The notes under the pieces are model-generated. The model was given only the letters and a program-made list of their open reading frames with translations, had not been told where the DNA came from and did no database searches. Below, one piece after another: positions 35,493-45,236 of a stretch of DNA of 64,000 bases. The first letter of the stretch is position 1, and each line of letters opens with the position of its first letter. The stretch is from an uncultured Pseudomonadales bacterium. GTDB taxonomy: Bacteria; Pseudomonadota; Gammaproteobacteria; Pseudomonadales; Azotimanducaceae. The DNA lies in contig OY282447.1 of assembly GCA_958296165.1 (NCBI GenBank), positions 1,054,001-1,118,000 of the forward strand, in the 5' to 3' direction. The position numbers and the translations under genes were made by a program.

Positions 35493-38400
35493 CTATTGCG
35501 GCACTGGTCGCCAACGGATGGCGTCGGCGATGACCACCTCTCCGTCCGTGCGGTTGGAGACCACCAAACGCACGTTGCCGGGCGGCAGTGCGAAATCACC
35601 AAGGTGGACCCAACCTGGCGCGGCAATCGATGCGTCGAAGTCCACTTCCGCCGGCGCTCTTTGCACTCCCTGCACTCCCTGCACTCCCCGCACTCCCTGC
35701 ACTCCCCTCACTCCGCCCCACTCGAGCCGCAAGTCGTAGCGGCCCTGTGCCCCATAACAGCGTTCTGAGCCGATTACCGGCGGGAGGGCGGCGGATCCGA
35801 CTCGGTAGGTGGTATTCAAGACGCCATCGACCGCCGAGGGGAAGTTCAGCCTTGAACACGGCTTTCTCGCCTCCATCCCCCCGTGTTGCCATGGCAACGG
35901 TGCGTCGGTGCTTCCCCCAGCCCCAGCCTTGGTCTGTGCGGCGATGCCACCGTCCTGCCGGTACGGGCACGGAGTCCGCGTACACCGGCAGTCCGCCGTC
36001 CAGTTCGCCGTCTTGCTGGTCGCGGAAGTTCAACCAGGAACGCCAAGTGCTCTCGCCCCGGCCGTCGCCCTCGACTACGAAGCCGGCGTCCAAGTCGTCG
36101 ACGACGATCTCCATCCTTGGCCGACCTTGCCGAGGTCGCCAGGCGCTGGGACGGACGCCCGCGAACGGCGCCACGTCGACCGTCGCTGCCGCATCGAAGC
36201 TCGGCACATCGAGGAAGACCATGGTGCGGTTCAGGGCCAAATAGGGGTCGAGCGACAGGCTGACGGGCGGCCCGGTCGACAAGATGCCGATCTGCACAGA
36301 CGTGAAGCCCGGCACGCGGATGGGATCGGTGGCAGCGAAACGCGTCGACCTGTGCAGAACACGCACGAGGCCCGGGGTCGGTTCGTCGTTTCGGACGTGC
36401 AACCGAGTCTGGTAGCGCGGCGAACCCTGCTCGTCGTCCGCCAGACGGAAGACTTCGACGGGCGAGATGAGAAAACCCGGCAGCGATGACTGGCCCAGCC
36501 AGTCGCCTACCAGCCCGGGCGAAGGCAGCCCTAGCTCGTGCGCGATCCGTTCCACATCCGCTGCGTCGAAGCGCCTGCCTACGTGCCGCCGTCGCAATGC
36601 GGCAAGCAGATCGAACGACGCATCCACGCCCAGCTCATCGACGATCGCACGCGCGACGGTTCCGCCCTTGCGCGTCATGGCTGCCAATGCCTCCGTTCGC
36701 CCTTGGCCGCGGGCGAGTGTGCCAAGCGGCACGCTCTCCGCCAGTTCCCGCACGGACGGTCGACTGGGTTCGTTGCGTACTTTGCGATGGATGGCCGCCG
36801 GGCTGGCCATTGTCCAACGTAGGACGCTCGCGTCTGCACCGTCCAGCTCGAACAGATGCGGTGCCGAACGATCTTGTTGGACGTTGAAGTAGAGGCCCAG
36901 CGTCTGCGTGGCCATCCGCTCCAGAAGGAAATCCATGGCTCGGCTGTCTGCCGCTGTTTGGAAGTGCAGGAAGTTGCGCAATACGCCGACAAGCGGATCG
37001 CCACCGCCGAAATCTCCGTCGAAGTAGTACCGCAGTTCGCCGATTTGCTCGCCACCGCTCTGGTCACGAATGCGAGGCGGAAAAGAGGCGGTCGGGAAGC
37101 CGTACTCGCGTAGCAGCAGGATGCCGGGCAGCGACTGCACGGAGCGCCAGCCGCCGTCGTAGCTCCGCAGTGCGCCCGGCGTCTCGACGACCGTCAGGCC
37201 GTCGTACGGATGGGGTAGTCCGGCGCGCGCCGCAAAGCTGAAGGCGAACTCCATCTGTGCCGCGAGCTCGTCGCTGGCGTTGGCAAACAGCTCTACATTC
37301 CCCAAGTGCTTCGGATGCGCCAGCAGTTCGAATTCGATGCCGGCGACTTCCATCGCGCGACGCTCGAACCGAGCGGCGATGATGGCCACTTCCGGCAGTG
37401 GCGACCGAGGACGAAAACGAAACCGTCCACTGCCGTTGCCTTCTACCTCCACTGCGCGGCCCGGCCCTGCCACCAACCACCCGCGCGGCACCTGCACCTG
37501 CAAATCCAACGTGAAGAGGTCTCGCCCTAATCCCGACGGGCCGTCGCCGGCGAAGTTGGCTCCAGGCATTGGCAACCAACGCACGCCCGGCATGAGCGCA
37601 ACGTAGCGCGAATGGAATATCGAGCCTTCGGTACCCAACACGTGCAGCAGGCTGTTGGCAAGAGTCGTCGTCATGGCATTCCTGGCGCTGTCGAGATACG
37701 CAAAGCGCGCGTCCGGCACGCCTTCGGCGCTCAAGCTCAGGATGAGGTCGGCTTCACCGGCAGGAGCGCGGGGCAGCTGTACGGTAAGCAGACCACCGGC
37801 ATGGCCGTGCGGTGCTGGTTGGCCGCCGACCGTTAAGTCGTCAACCACCAAACCTGGGTTGAAGCTCAAGGCCAGTGTGCCGGGCGCCTGTTCATCGGCT
37901 AGCTCCAGATGCACATCGACCTGCAACGCCAAGCGTCGGCCCGGCTCGATCACCAGCCGCGCCTCATAGTGCTTGACGTCGGCTCGGCGCGCGTTGCGCT
38001 TCTCGGCGTGGAGCGTGGCCCATTGGTCGCGTTCGTTCATCGCGTAGACGGCGTCGGCGATGAGCGCGAACGCGCCGCTCAAACCCAGCACCGTGAGCGT
38101 GAGGCCGATCGCCGGCAGGCGCGCTCTCGAAGCGTCGCGGCGCGGGTAGGCCGCCGCCGCGAGCGCGAGGAAGCCGGCGGCCAGGAGCAGCAGGCAGCCG
38201 CGCTGAGCCAACGCGCGGCCATCGGCGAACTGCGGCAGCACATCCGAGCCGATTGCGCTCACGTCGCCAACGGTGGACAACACTGGCAGCAGATAGCGCG
38301 GCGTGTGCAGCAGCCAGAGGAACTGCAGGCCCAGCAACAGGAAAGCGACAGACGCGGTCAGCAGCCGACTGCGGAGCGTGGCTGCCAGCAGAACCACTGT

Positions 38401-38931
38401 CGCGCCCCAGAATGTGAGCGCTGGCAGCGCATCGACCACGGCAAATGCGATCAAGGACGTCGGTTCCACCCAACCGCGCACGGGTCCCACGGGCAAGCCG
38501 AAGACCATTGCGACACCGGCCGCGCTCGGCGCCAATGCCGTTAGGACCAACACCAGCGCAAGCCACATCGTCAGCACTAGGCCCGCTAGCCGCCCGGTTA
38601 GCAGCCGGACGTTCGAGATGGGCTTGGAGTCGAGCACCTCCGCAATCCGTTCGCGCTCGTCGCGCGCTCTGCCGTCGAAGGCCATGAAGACGGTGCCGAC
38701 CAGCAACACGGCCAATATGCAAGTGCCGAAACCACTTACCAAGAAGCGCGGATCAACAGCGGCATGCGTAGGCCCGTAGCCGTACACAGGGTGGTGGACG
38801 AAAGTGAAACGAAGGTACGCCGCCACTCCAGCGCCGAACGCCAGAGTAGCGCAAGACCATAGAGCGGCCCGCCGCCAAAGGCAGCGCATTTCGGCGGCGA
38901 ACATTCCCGCAGCGAACGAAAGCGACGACAT
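35493..38931 (-). pseudogene. ABC-2-type permease fused to an M1-like domain, frameshifted near its C-terminus
   Basis: The N-terminal ~320 residues form an ABC-2-type membrane domain (helices such as FGTCILAVLLVGTVFMAF and LTMWLALVLVLTALA). A periplasmic region resembling M1 aminopeptidases follows (LTVVETPGALRSYDGGW), but no HExxH zinc motif is seen, so peptidase activity is doubtful. The original frame ends at 35596 in low-complexity sequence. A second frame gives a sensible C-terminal beta domain (YDLRLEWGG, GWVHLGDFALPPGNVRLVV, DAIRWRP; stop 35493). The change of frame lies near 35780-35800. ATG 38931 is chosen; a longer frame overlaps speD. Confidence 0.78.
35662..35715. repeat. Six 9-base tandem units in the permease C-terminus
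   Basis: Units of tgcactccc with small variations run in tandem. In the domain-bearing frame they encode a glycine-valine-rich tripeptide repeat (GVQ/GVR). In the other frame they encode Ser-Ala-Gly repeats. The array sits between two well-formed beta segments. Confidence 0.85.
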
Positions 38932-39028
38932 GCTGGTGGCCTCTCTGGCGCGGCGCGACACCACCGCCACTTCGTGATTCGGCGCGACGGTTGCGTCTTT
39001 GCAGCCATCGGCCCTAGGATGACTGCCC

Positions 39029-39406
39029 ATGTCCACGCACGCCAGTCCGCCCCGATGCGCCGGCCGCCATCTGCTCGTCGAGTGCTTCGGCGCGTTGGCG
39101 GCCTGCAATGCTGCCGATCTTGAAGCGCTGCTGCGTCGCGCCGCTGCGGCCGGCGGCGCCAACGTGCTGTCTTGCCACATGCATGGGTTCGGCGGCGAGG
39201 GCGTAACGGGCGTGGCGCTGCTCGCAGAGTCGCACATCACCGTGCATACTTGGCCGGAACGAGGCTACGCCGCCTTTGACGTATTCCTCTGCGGCGGGTG
39301 TGATGCGGATCGCGCCGCAGCCGTGATCGTAGAGGCAGCGCCGGATGCGCAGGCGCAGGTCTACGCGATAGACCGGCCGACTGCGCTAGGCGAGGAGAAG
39401 GCATGA
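39029..39406 (+). CDS. speD: S-adenosylmethionine decarboxylase proenzyme
   Basis: SpeD makes decarboxylated AdoMet, the aminopropyl donor for spermidine. The protein self-cleaves before a serine that becomes the pyruvoyl cofactor; the site is Glu67-Ser68 in LLAESHITVHTWPERGYAAF. The conserved CHMHGFGGEGVTGVALL cysteine region precedes it. At 125 residues it is the short prokaryotic class. It is divergent from the permease gene (98 bases between starts) and heads a four-gene cluster with a lipoprotein, DUF350 and a SpeE-like protein. Confidence 0.95.
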   Translation: MSTHASPPRCAGRHLLVECFGALAACNAADLEALLRRAAAAGGANVLSCHMHGFGGEGVTGVALLAESHITVHTWPERGYAAFDVFLCGGCDADRAAAVIVEAAPDAQAQVYAIDRPTALGEEKA

Positions 39407-39425
39407 TGCAGGCAGGAGAAGGGCA

Positions 39426-40424
39426 GTGCCGAAGCGCACATTGATCGCTCTCGGCATGGCGTGCGTCGCAGCGATATTGACGAGCTGCGGCGATGGCGGC
39501 CTACGAGCTAGAGTAGACAGCGCCGTCGCCCGGCTGGAGACGATGGTGGTGCGCCTAGGCGAAGAGCTAGACCGCGACCGGCTGCGCAACGGCCAGCTCA
39601 TCAAGCAATACGCCGCCACAGTGGCGGAGGCGAAGCCGCAAGTGCGCGGTTTGGCCAGGGTGCTTGAACAGGAAGCGACCAAGGAAGGCACGCTGTATCG
39701 CGGCTTGCAGACGCGGCTGGCCGACGTCAAGGCGTCGCTGCCCAAAGACGGCTCGCCGGCCGAGGCGTACACCGCCGTCGCGGAGGAACTGAACAGCCTG
39801 GCGGTGGCTGCCGATCCCACAGAGTTCAACCGCGCCTTGAGCGACCCATTGAACGTGCTGGCCGACCTTTCCGACGGGGCGCTGCCGCGCGTAGACGCGG
39901 TCTCGGCGAGCGCATCACGCGCCGCCAACGGTGCGGCGAACTTCGGCCCCGGCAGTCAGCTCGTGGGCAATCCAAACTACGGCCAGTGGCGCACCGATTC
40001 CGGCGGCGGCTCCTTTTGGATTTGGTACGGCCAATACGCGCTCATTCGCGATCTGCTCGGCGGCCCGCGCATCGGCTACGGCGCTTGGGCGGGCGGTCGC
40101 GACTACAGCTACTACCACGACTATGGGCGTCGCAGCTACACATCGCCGAGCGCCCGCAGCCGACAAGCGCAAGTGGAATCTTCGGCGCGACGCAAGTTCG
40201 CCTCCGAGGGGCGCACGTTCTCGAGCCCCTACGCCAGGCAGCGCCAAGGCGCATCGCGCACCGTGGCGCGGCAGAAGTTCGCCAGCGGCGGCAACCGCTT
40301 CGGGGCCGGTGCATCCCGCACTGGCGCATCCAGAACATCTGCCTCCGGCAGCAGGCCGCGCAGCAGTCCGGCATCCTTGCGCGGCTTCGGCGGCAGCCGC
40401 GGGCCGCGCCGCGGCGGCAAGTGA
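39426..40424 (+). CDS. Lipoprotein of unknown function in the polyamine cluster
   Basis: A 332-residue protein with a lipoprotein signal (LIALGMACVAAILTSCGDGG, cysteine ~21), a helical, probably coiled-coil segment (VDSAVARLETMVVRLGEELD), an aromatic stretch (SFWIWYGQYALIRDLLGG, YSYYHDYGRRSY) and a basic low-complexity Ser/Arg/Gly tail. GTG 39426 is supported by AGGAGAAG upstream. The family is not named here; similar lipoproteins occur beside DUF350 and SpeD genes. It may be an envelope partner of the DUF350 protein. Confidence 0.75.
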   Translation: MPKRTLIALGMACVAAILTSCGDGGLRARVDSAVARLETMVVRLGEELDRDRLRNGQLIKQYAATVAEAKPQVRGLARVLEQEATKEGTLYRGLQTRLADVKASLPKDGSPAEAYTAVAEELNSLAVAADPTEFNRALSDPLNVLADLSDGALPRVDAVSASASRAANGAANFGPGSQLVGNPNYGQWRTDSGGGSFWIWYGQYALIRDLLGGPRIGYGAWAGGRDYSYYHDYGRRSYTSPSARSRQAQVESSARRKFASEGRTFSSPYARQRQGASRTVARQKFASGGNRFGAGASRTGASRTSASGSRPRSSPASLRGFGGSRGPRRGGK

Positions 40425-40449
40425 CTACGTTGGCAGCAGGAGAACGAAA

Positions 40450-41346
40450 ATGATCGATTCGCTGAGCCTTTGGATCTGGGGCATCGTCGCGCTGGACTTG
40501 GTGGTGGCGGTGGCGGCCATGTGCGCTTTGCGCTACGGCTCGGGCGTTCTGTTTGGCGTGGACTCCCGTGACGAGCTGGCCGAGAAGGACAACGTCGCGT
40601 TCGGCGTGGCGCTAGCCGGCGGCACGTTGGCAGTGGCGCTGGTGCTGGCCGGGGCGGCGGCGGGCGAGGCAGCGGCGACCTTCCTAATGGAACTCGGCGT
40701 CATCGCGGCCTATGTGGCGGTGGGCTTGGTGCTGCTCAAGATCGGCATTCTCGTGAACGACTGGATCGTCTTTCACAACTTCTCCGTGAAGGGCGCGATC
40801 AAGGCGCAGAACACCGCTGCCGGCACCGTGCAGGCCGCCAATCTGGTGGCGCTCGGCATTCTCATCAACGGTGCCATCAATTGGGCTGGCGGCGATCTTG
40901 TGCAGAGCTTGGTGTCTGTGGTCGTGATGTTCTTCCTGGCGCAATTCGTGGTACTTGGGGTTACGCGCACCCGCGCCATCATCTATGCGCGCCGCCATGC
41001 TGGCCAACAATGGCAAGCGGCCATTGAAGGGGGCAATACGGCGTTGGGCGTGCGCTATGCGGGGCACTTGATCGGCACCGCTTTGGCATCGTCTTCCGCC
41101 GGTGGCATGGTGGCGTATGTAGCCGGCACAGACGGCGGCGCACTGATCGCCTACGCTGCCTGGTTTGTCTGGGCGGTAGTGCTGGCCGCAGCGCTCCTGC
41201 TGCTCTCCATGTTGGCCCAGCGCGTGATCTTGAGCGGGATCGACGTCATCGAAGAGGTAGACCGCCAGCGCAACATCGGCGTCGCCTCCATCGAAGCAGC
41301 CGTCTTTATAGGCATCGGCCTCGTCTTCCGGGCCGTGGCGGGCTGA
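40450..41346 (+). CDS. DUF350 inner-membrane protein
   Basis: A 298-residue membrane protein of about eight helices in two DUF350-like halves. The first is around NVAFGVALAGGTLAVALVLA and the second around WQAAIEGGNTALGVRYAGH. The pattern of a polar N-A-x-x-x-G within helices is typical. The start follows AGGAGAACGAAA. Function is unknown; DUF350 genes repeatedly neighbour speD/speE-like genes, suggesting a role in polyamine-linked envelope physiology. It is flanked by the lipoprotein and the SpeE-like gene at short spacing (25 and 35 bases). Confidence 0.85.
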   Translation: MIDSLSLWIWGIVALDLVVAVAAMCALRYGSGVLFGVDSRDELAEKDNVAFGVALAGGTLAVALVLAGAAAGEAAATFLMELGVIAAYVAVGLVLLKIGILVNDWIVFHNFSVKGAIKAQNTAAGTVQAANLVALGILINGAINWAGGDLVQSLVSVVVMFFLAQFVVLGVTRTRAIIYARRHAGQQWQAAIEGGNTALGVRYAGHLIGTALASSSAGGMVAYVAGTDGGALIAYAAWFVWAVVLAAALLLLSMLAQRVILSGIDVIEEVDRQRNIGVASIEAAVFIGIGLVFRAVAG

Positions 41347-41381
41347 ACATTGCACCGCCGGCGCGACGCGCGGCGGACACG

Positions 41382-43121
41382 ATGAGCAACTCCGACGTGC
41401 CGCGTCGGGCTCGCTTGCACGATGCTGCGCTGATCGGCGCTATGGGTCTGGTCGCCGCTTGCGGCCTCGTCTATGAATACCTGATGGCCCACTACGCCGG
41501 GCGCATTCTCGGCGCCGTGGAACCCACGTTGTACGCGATGATCGGGCTGATGATCGTGGCGATGGGCATAGGTGCCTTTGCCGCCAAGTGGATCGCGGCG
41601 ATCTATCGCGGCTTCGCTTGGCTGGAGCTCAGCATCGCTCTGCTCGGCGGCAGCTCGGTGTTGCTGTTGTCCGGCGCCGTAGCGCTCACTTATTCGCTGC
41701 CGGAGTGGCTGCGCAGCGTCTACGGCATCGACGTCGCCGTGCCGTTGGAGGGTGGCGTAGTGGCCACCCTGGTAGCCACTTCCCGGATACTGCCTTTCGC
41801 CGCCGGCTTCTTGATCGGCTTGCTGATCGGCATGGAGATTCCCCTCATCGCTCGCGTGCGCGAGCACGTTCACGCCCGCCATTTGGAGCACAACCTTGGC
41901 ACCATGTACGGAGCGGACTACATCGGCGCGGGCATTGGTGCGGCCATTTGGGTGCTGGTGTGCTTGAAGCTTCCCATCGTCTACGCCGCGGTCGGCGCGG
42001 CGGCCGTGAACACTCTGGTGGGAGTGGGGTTTCTGATCGTCTATCGAGCGCGGCTCAAGCCGCTGCGCTGGCTGTGGACCGGCCATGTGGCGCTGGCGCT
42101 GCTGCTGGCGGCGCTGGCCGGCTTCGGCACGCAGTGGATGGCTAGCCTAGGCGACACGCTGTTCAAGGATCGCGTTGTCCATCGCCTGCAAACGCCGTAT
42201 CAGAACGTGGTGATCACCAAGCGCCACGTGGCCGCTGGCAAGCCGGACGTGTTAAGCCTGTACATCAACGGCGCACTGCAATTCGCTTCCAACGACGAAC
42301 GCATCTACCACGCCCATCTCACTACGCCGGCGATGCTGGCCGCCTACCGTCGCGAGCGCGTGCTCGTGCTGGGTGGCGGCGACGGCCTGGCAGTGCGCGA
42401 CTTGCTGCGCTGGAATCCCCGCTCGGTGACGTTGATCGACATCGATCGTGAGCTGCTGCGCCTGTTTCGCGGCAAGGCCGAGGATGCTCCGGCGTGGCTT
42501 GGCCGCGCTCTCGTCGCGCTTAACGAGCATGCCCTCGCGGATCCGCGCGTGCGGATCATCGAGGGCGACGCTTTCGTAGAGGTGGAACGCTTAGCGGCGC
42601 TTGGCGAGCGATTCGATGTGGTGATCGCGGACCTGCCGGATCCCAATCATCCGGACCTCAACCGGCTCTACAGCGACTACTTCTACGCCCGCGTCCGCCA
42701 GCTGCTCTCGCCAGACGGCGCCTTCGTAACGCAGTCCACATCGCCGTTTCACGCCAAGACGGCGTTCTTGTCCATCGGCAAGACGCTCGCCGACGCCCAG
42801 TTCGATGTGGAGCAGTATCGTGCCAACGTGCCGAGCTTCGGCGAGTGGGGCTTCAGCATCGGCACGCTCTCCAGCAAGGGCGGCCAAGCCGGGAAACCTG
42901 CCTCGGCGCGCATCGCAGCAGCAGACGCTGCCATTCCAGACGGCTGGCTCGACAAGGCCCAAATCGCTGCGGCCTTCGCCTTCCCGACCGGTTTCTACGA
43001 CGACTTGCCGGCGATTCGCGTGAACAACTTAGGCAGCCATGCGGTGTACGACTACCACCAGCAAGCGTGGCAACGCGAGCGAGGCGTTTTCTTCGCTGTC
43101 CGCTCTATGGATGATCCTTGA
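41382..43121 (+). CDS. Membrane-anchored spermidine synthase-like protein
   Basis: A 579-residue protein with about seven N-terminal membrane helices (residues 15-260) and a cytosolic polyamine aminopropyltransferase domain. It shows RLQTPYQNVVITKR, the nucleotide loop VLVLGGGDGLAVRDLL, VTLIDIDRELLRLF, RIIEGDAFVEVERL and VIADLPDPNHPDLNRLYSDY with the catalytic Asp. The membrane-fused class is less studied than soluble SpeE. With speD at the head of the cluster it probably transfers aminopropyl groups from decarboxylated AdoMet to an amine whose identity is unknown. Confidence 0.88.
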   Translation: MSNSDVPRRARLHDAALIGAMGLVAACGLVYEYLMAHYAGRILGAVEPTLYAMIGLMIVAMGIGAFAAKWIAAIYRGFAWLELSIALLGGSSVLLLSGAVALTYSLPEWLRSVYGIDVAVPLEGGVVATLVATSRILPFAAGFLIGLLIGMEIPLIARVREHVHARHLEHNLGTMYGADYIGAGIGAAIWVLVCLKLPIVYAAVGAAAVNTLVGVGFLIVYRARLKPLRWLWTGHVALALLLAALAGFGTQWMASLGDTLFKDRVVHRLQTPYQNVVITKRHVAAGKPDVLSLYINGALQFASNDERIYHAHLTTPAMLAAYRRERVLVLGGGDGLAVRDLLRWNPRSVTLIDIDRELLRLFRGKAEDAPAWLGRALVALNEHALADPRVRIIEGDAFVEVERLAALGERFDVVIADLPDPNHPDLNRLYSDYFYARVRQLLSPDGAFVTQSTSPFHAKTAFLSIGKTLADAQFDVEQYRANVPSFGEWGFSIGTLSSKGGQAGKPASARIAAADAAIPDGWLDKAQIAAAFAFPTGFYDDLPAIRVNNLGSHAVYDYHQQAWQRERGVFFAVRSMDDP

Positions 43122-43133
43122 CTCCGATACCAA

Positions 43134-43385
43134 ATGCAGTATCGTCTTGCAGTGGCAAGAGTACATCGGCTGTTAGCCGCCATGAAGGCCAATCCAAAGG
43201 GGGATTGGTCGCCCGAGGATGTTCGCACGGTGGCCCGTGCGTGTGGCCTCCGCTTGCGGCAACGCGGTACAAGCCACGCGGTTGTCACCAATGCCGTTGG
43301 CGACCATGTGACCGTGCCAATGCACAAGCCGATCAAGCTGGTCTACATCCGGCAGTTGGTTAGGTTGATCGAGGCAGCGTCTTGA
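43134..43385 (+). CDS. hicA: HicA-type toxin
   Basis: An 83-residue HicA mRNA interferase: the helix DVRTVARACGLRLRQRGTSH carries the catalytic histidine (residue 48), followed by VTVPMHKPIKLVYIRQLVRL. It begins 12 bases after the SpeE-like gene but is probably an independent TA unit. The stop overlaps the TTG start of hicB. Confidence 0.88.
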   Translation: MQYRLAVARVHRLLAAMKANPKGDWSPEDVRTVARACGLRLRQRGTSHAVVTNAVGDHVTVPMHKPIKLVYIRQLVRLIEAAS

Positions 43386-43717
43386 AATTCGAGGATTACG
43401 CCATCCGCATCGATCCGCTTCCTATTGATGAAGGTGGCGGCTTTTTGGTGACCGTGCCAGATCTTCCAGGCTGCATGGCTGATGGCGAAACGGTGGCCGC
43501 GGCCATTGAAGAAGCCCACGATGCCTTCGCGGCTTGGACGATGGCCGAGCGCGAAGACAAAGGCGAGTTGCCTGCCCCAAAAACCTACAGCGGCCAGTTC
43601 GTGCAGCGCATTCCGAAGAGCCTACACCAGCGGTTGGCGACGCGCGCCGCGACGGAGGGCGTAAGCTTGAACCAGCTTGCAGCCACGTTTCTTGCCCAAG
43701 GACTCGCGCGGCGGTGA
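43382..43717 (+). CDS. hicB: HicB-type antitoxin
   Basis: A 111-residue antitoxin. Its HicB fold has GGGFLVTVPDLPGCMADGET and AAIEEAHDAFAAWTMAERED. The C-terminal ribbon-helix-helix (RIPKSLHQRLATRAATEGVS) is for DNA binding. It starts at TTG 43382 inside the hicA stop (TTGA), so the toxin gene comes first, as in classical hicAB. Both domains are complete. Confidence 0.9.
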   Translation: MKFEDYAIRIDPLPIDEGGGFLVTVPDLPGCMADGETVAAAIEEAHDAFAAWTMAEREDKGELPAPKTYSGQFVQRIPKSLHQRLATRAATEGVSLNQLAATFLAQGLARR

Positions 43718-43786
43718 GCCTGCTCGTTCGCGTACACAAGCGCAACCAACGCTGTTAGTCTTACGCCTCGCCACAAGCGGCTTCTC

Positions 43787-43863
43787 CGGGGAGTAGCGCA
43801 GTCTGGTAGCGCATCACACTGGGGGTGTGGTGGTCGTCGGTTCAAATCCGGCCTCCCCGACCA
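43787..43863 (+). tRNA. tRNA-Pro(GGG)
   Basis: A 77-base cloverleaf: acceptor CGGGGAG pairs with CTCCCCG, D stem GCGC/GCGC, anticodon stem TCACA/TGTGG with loop CTGGGGG (anticodon GGG), T stem GTCGG/CCGGC with loop TTCAAAT, and an encoded CCA end. Confidence 0.97.
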
Positions 43864-43883
43864 ATGCGTCGGCATAGAGGTCT

Positions 43884-45236
43884 CTAGCCAGGCCGGGAAA
43901 TCATCCGCAGGCGCACGAACAAGGCCATCGAAACGGCCGCCAAGCCGACTACTAGACCCCACCACAGCCCTTCCACGCCAATGGCGGTTACGTTGAGGAA
44001 GTCGGCACCGAAACACGCCGCGTAGCCGAAAGGCAGGCCAAGCGCCCAATAGCCGATCAACGCGATCACCATCGGCGCGCCGGTATCCTTGTAGCCGCGC
44101 AGAGCCCCCATCATGGTCGCTTGGCTGGCATCGAATATCTGAAACGCGGCCCCGATGGTGAGCAGTCCGGCGGCCATTTGGACTACTTCGTGCTCGCTGC
44201 TGTAGAGGCGGACTAGGTCGTGCCGGAACAGCATGAGCGCAGCAGCCACAACTACACTCCAGACCAGCGTTGCCGCGACGGCCACGCCGGCAGAGATCTG
44301 GGCGGCGGCACGGTTCTCGGCACCAACATTGAAGCCGACTCGGATGGTGGCCGCCATGCCCAGCGCCAACGGCACCATGAAGGCCACCGCGATGATGCTG
44401 AAAGCGACTTGGTGTGCGGCAACGGTTTCCACGCCAAGGCGGCCGATGAGAATCGTTGCAACGGAAAAGAATGCGAGCTCCACGAACAGCGTTACGCCAA
44501 TTGGCAGGCCGAGCCGAAGCAAGCGCCAGATTTCGCCTATCCGCGGCAGCGAGAAGGCGGCTAACACGTTGGACGCGCGGGCGCGCGAAAAGCACACGAC
44601 CACGATCATCACCAGCAACGAATACAGCATGGCGATCGCGGTCGCCCAGCCGCAGCCGGCGCCGCCGAGCGCCGGCACGCCGAGCGTTGGCGAACCGTAG
44701 ATGAACAGCCAGTTCAACAACACCTTGAGCGGTAGCGCGCTCAAGCTGATAAGCATCGCTGCCCAAGTCCACGCCATGCCCTCGCACAGGCAGCGCAACG
44801 CTACATAGGCGAGCACCGGCACGAGCCCAAGGCTCGCGGCTTTGAGATAGGCCACCGCCACAGGAATGGCGCGCTCGTCGACCCCCGCCAGCCTATACAG
44901 CGGCCCGATGTTGTGCAGCACCGCGACCAATAGACCGCCGCCGCACACGGCAATCCAAAGCGCTTGGCGCACGACCGCGCCCGCCTCGCCCAGTCGGCCG
45001 GCACCGTGCAGCTGCGAAACCGATGGCGTTACGGCCATGATCGTGCCGGACATGAACAGCATCAACGGGAAGTAGAGGTTGCCGCCCAACGTCACGCCAG
45101 CCAGATCGGTGGCGCCGACGCGGCCAGCCATGATCGCGTCCGCAACACCCATGCTCACCTGCGAGAGCTGCGTGAGGATGATCGGCAAAGCTAGAAGGCC
45201 GAGCGTGCGGAACTCTGCGAATGCGGATCGAATCAT
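43884..45236 (-). CDS. MATE-family multidrug exporter
   Basis: A 450-residue inner-membrane protein with about twelve helices in two MATE halves. The N-terminus LALPIILTQLSQVSMGVADA, the following DAIMAGRVGATDLAGVTLGG and the second-half LRLGLPIGVTLFVELAFFSV are NorM/DinF-type signatures. Such pumps use Na+ or H+ gradients to export cationic drugs or metabolites; the substrate is not predictable. It ends just after tRNA-Pro on the opposite strand. The 230 bases upstream, before the Rpn pseudogene, hold nothing recognised. Confidence 0.93.
   Translation of the reverse strand: MIRSAFAEFRTLGLLALPIILTQLSQVSMGVADAIMAGRVGATDLAGVTLGGNLYFPLMLFMSGTIMAVTPSVSQLHGAGRLGEAGAVVRQALWIAVCGGGLLVAVLHNIGPLYRLAGVDERAIPVAVAYLKAASLGLVPVLAYVALRCLCEGMAWTWAAMLISLSALPLKVLLNWLFIYGSPTLGVPALGGAGCGWATAIAMLYSLLVMIVVVCFSRARASNVLAAFSLPRIGEIWRLLRLGLPIGVTLFVELAFFSVATILIGRLGVETVAAHQVAFSIIAVAFMVPLALGMAATIRVGFNVGAENRAAAQISAGVAVAATLVWSVVVAAALMLFRHDLVRLYSSEHEVVQMAAGLLTIGAAFQIFDASQATMMGALRGYKDTGAPMVIALIGYWALGLPFGYAACFGADFLNVTAIGVEGLWWGLVVGLAAVSMALFVRLRMISRPG

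Noticed and set aside
35662-35715. Simple-sequence repeat as a frameshift switch by itself
   Set aside because: The unit is 9 bases, so gain or loss of units keeps the frame; any switch would have to lie in the neighbouring GC run.
35596-39240. A 1,214-codon frame starting at 39240 as one protein
   Set aside because: The first 103 codons overlap speD on the other strand and have no membrane or signal character; ATG 38931 gives the expected ABC-2 N-terminus, and the C-terminal end is better explained in another frame.
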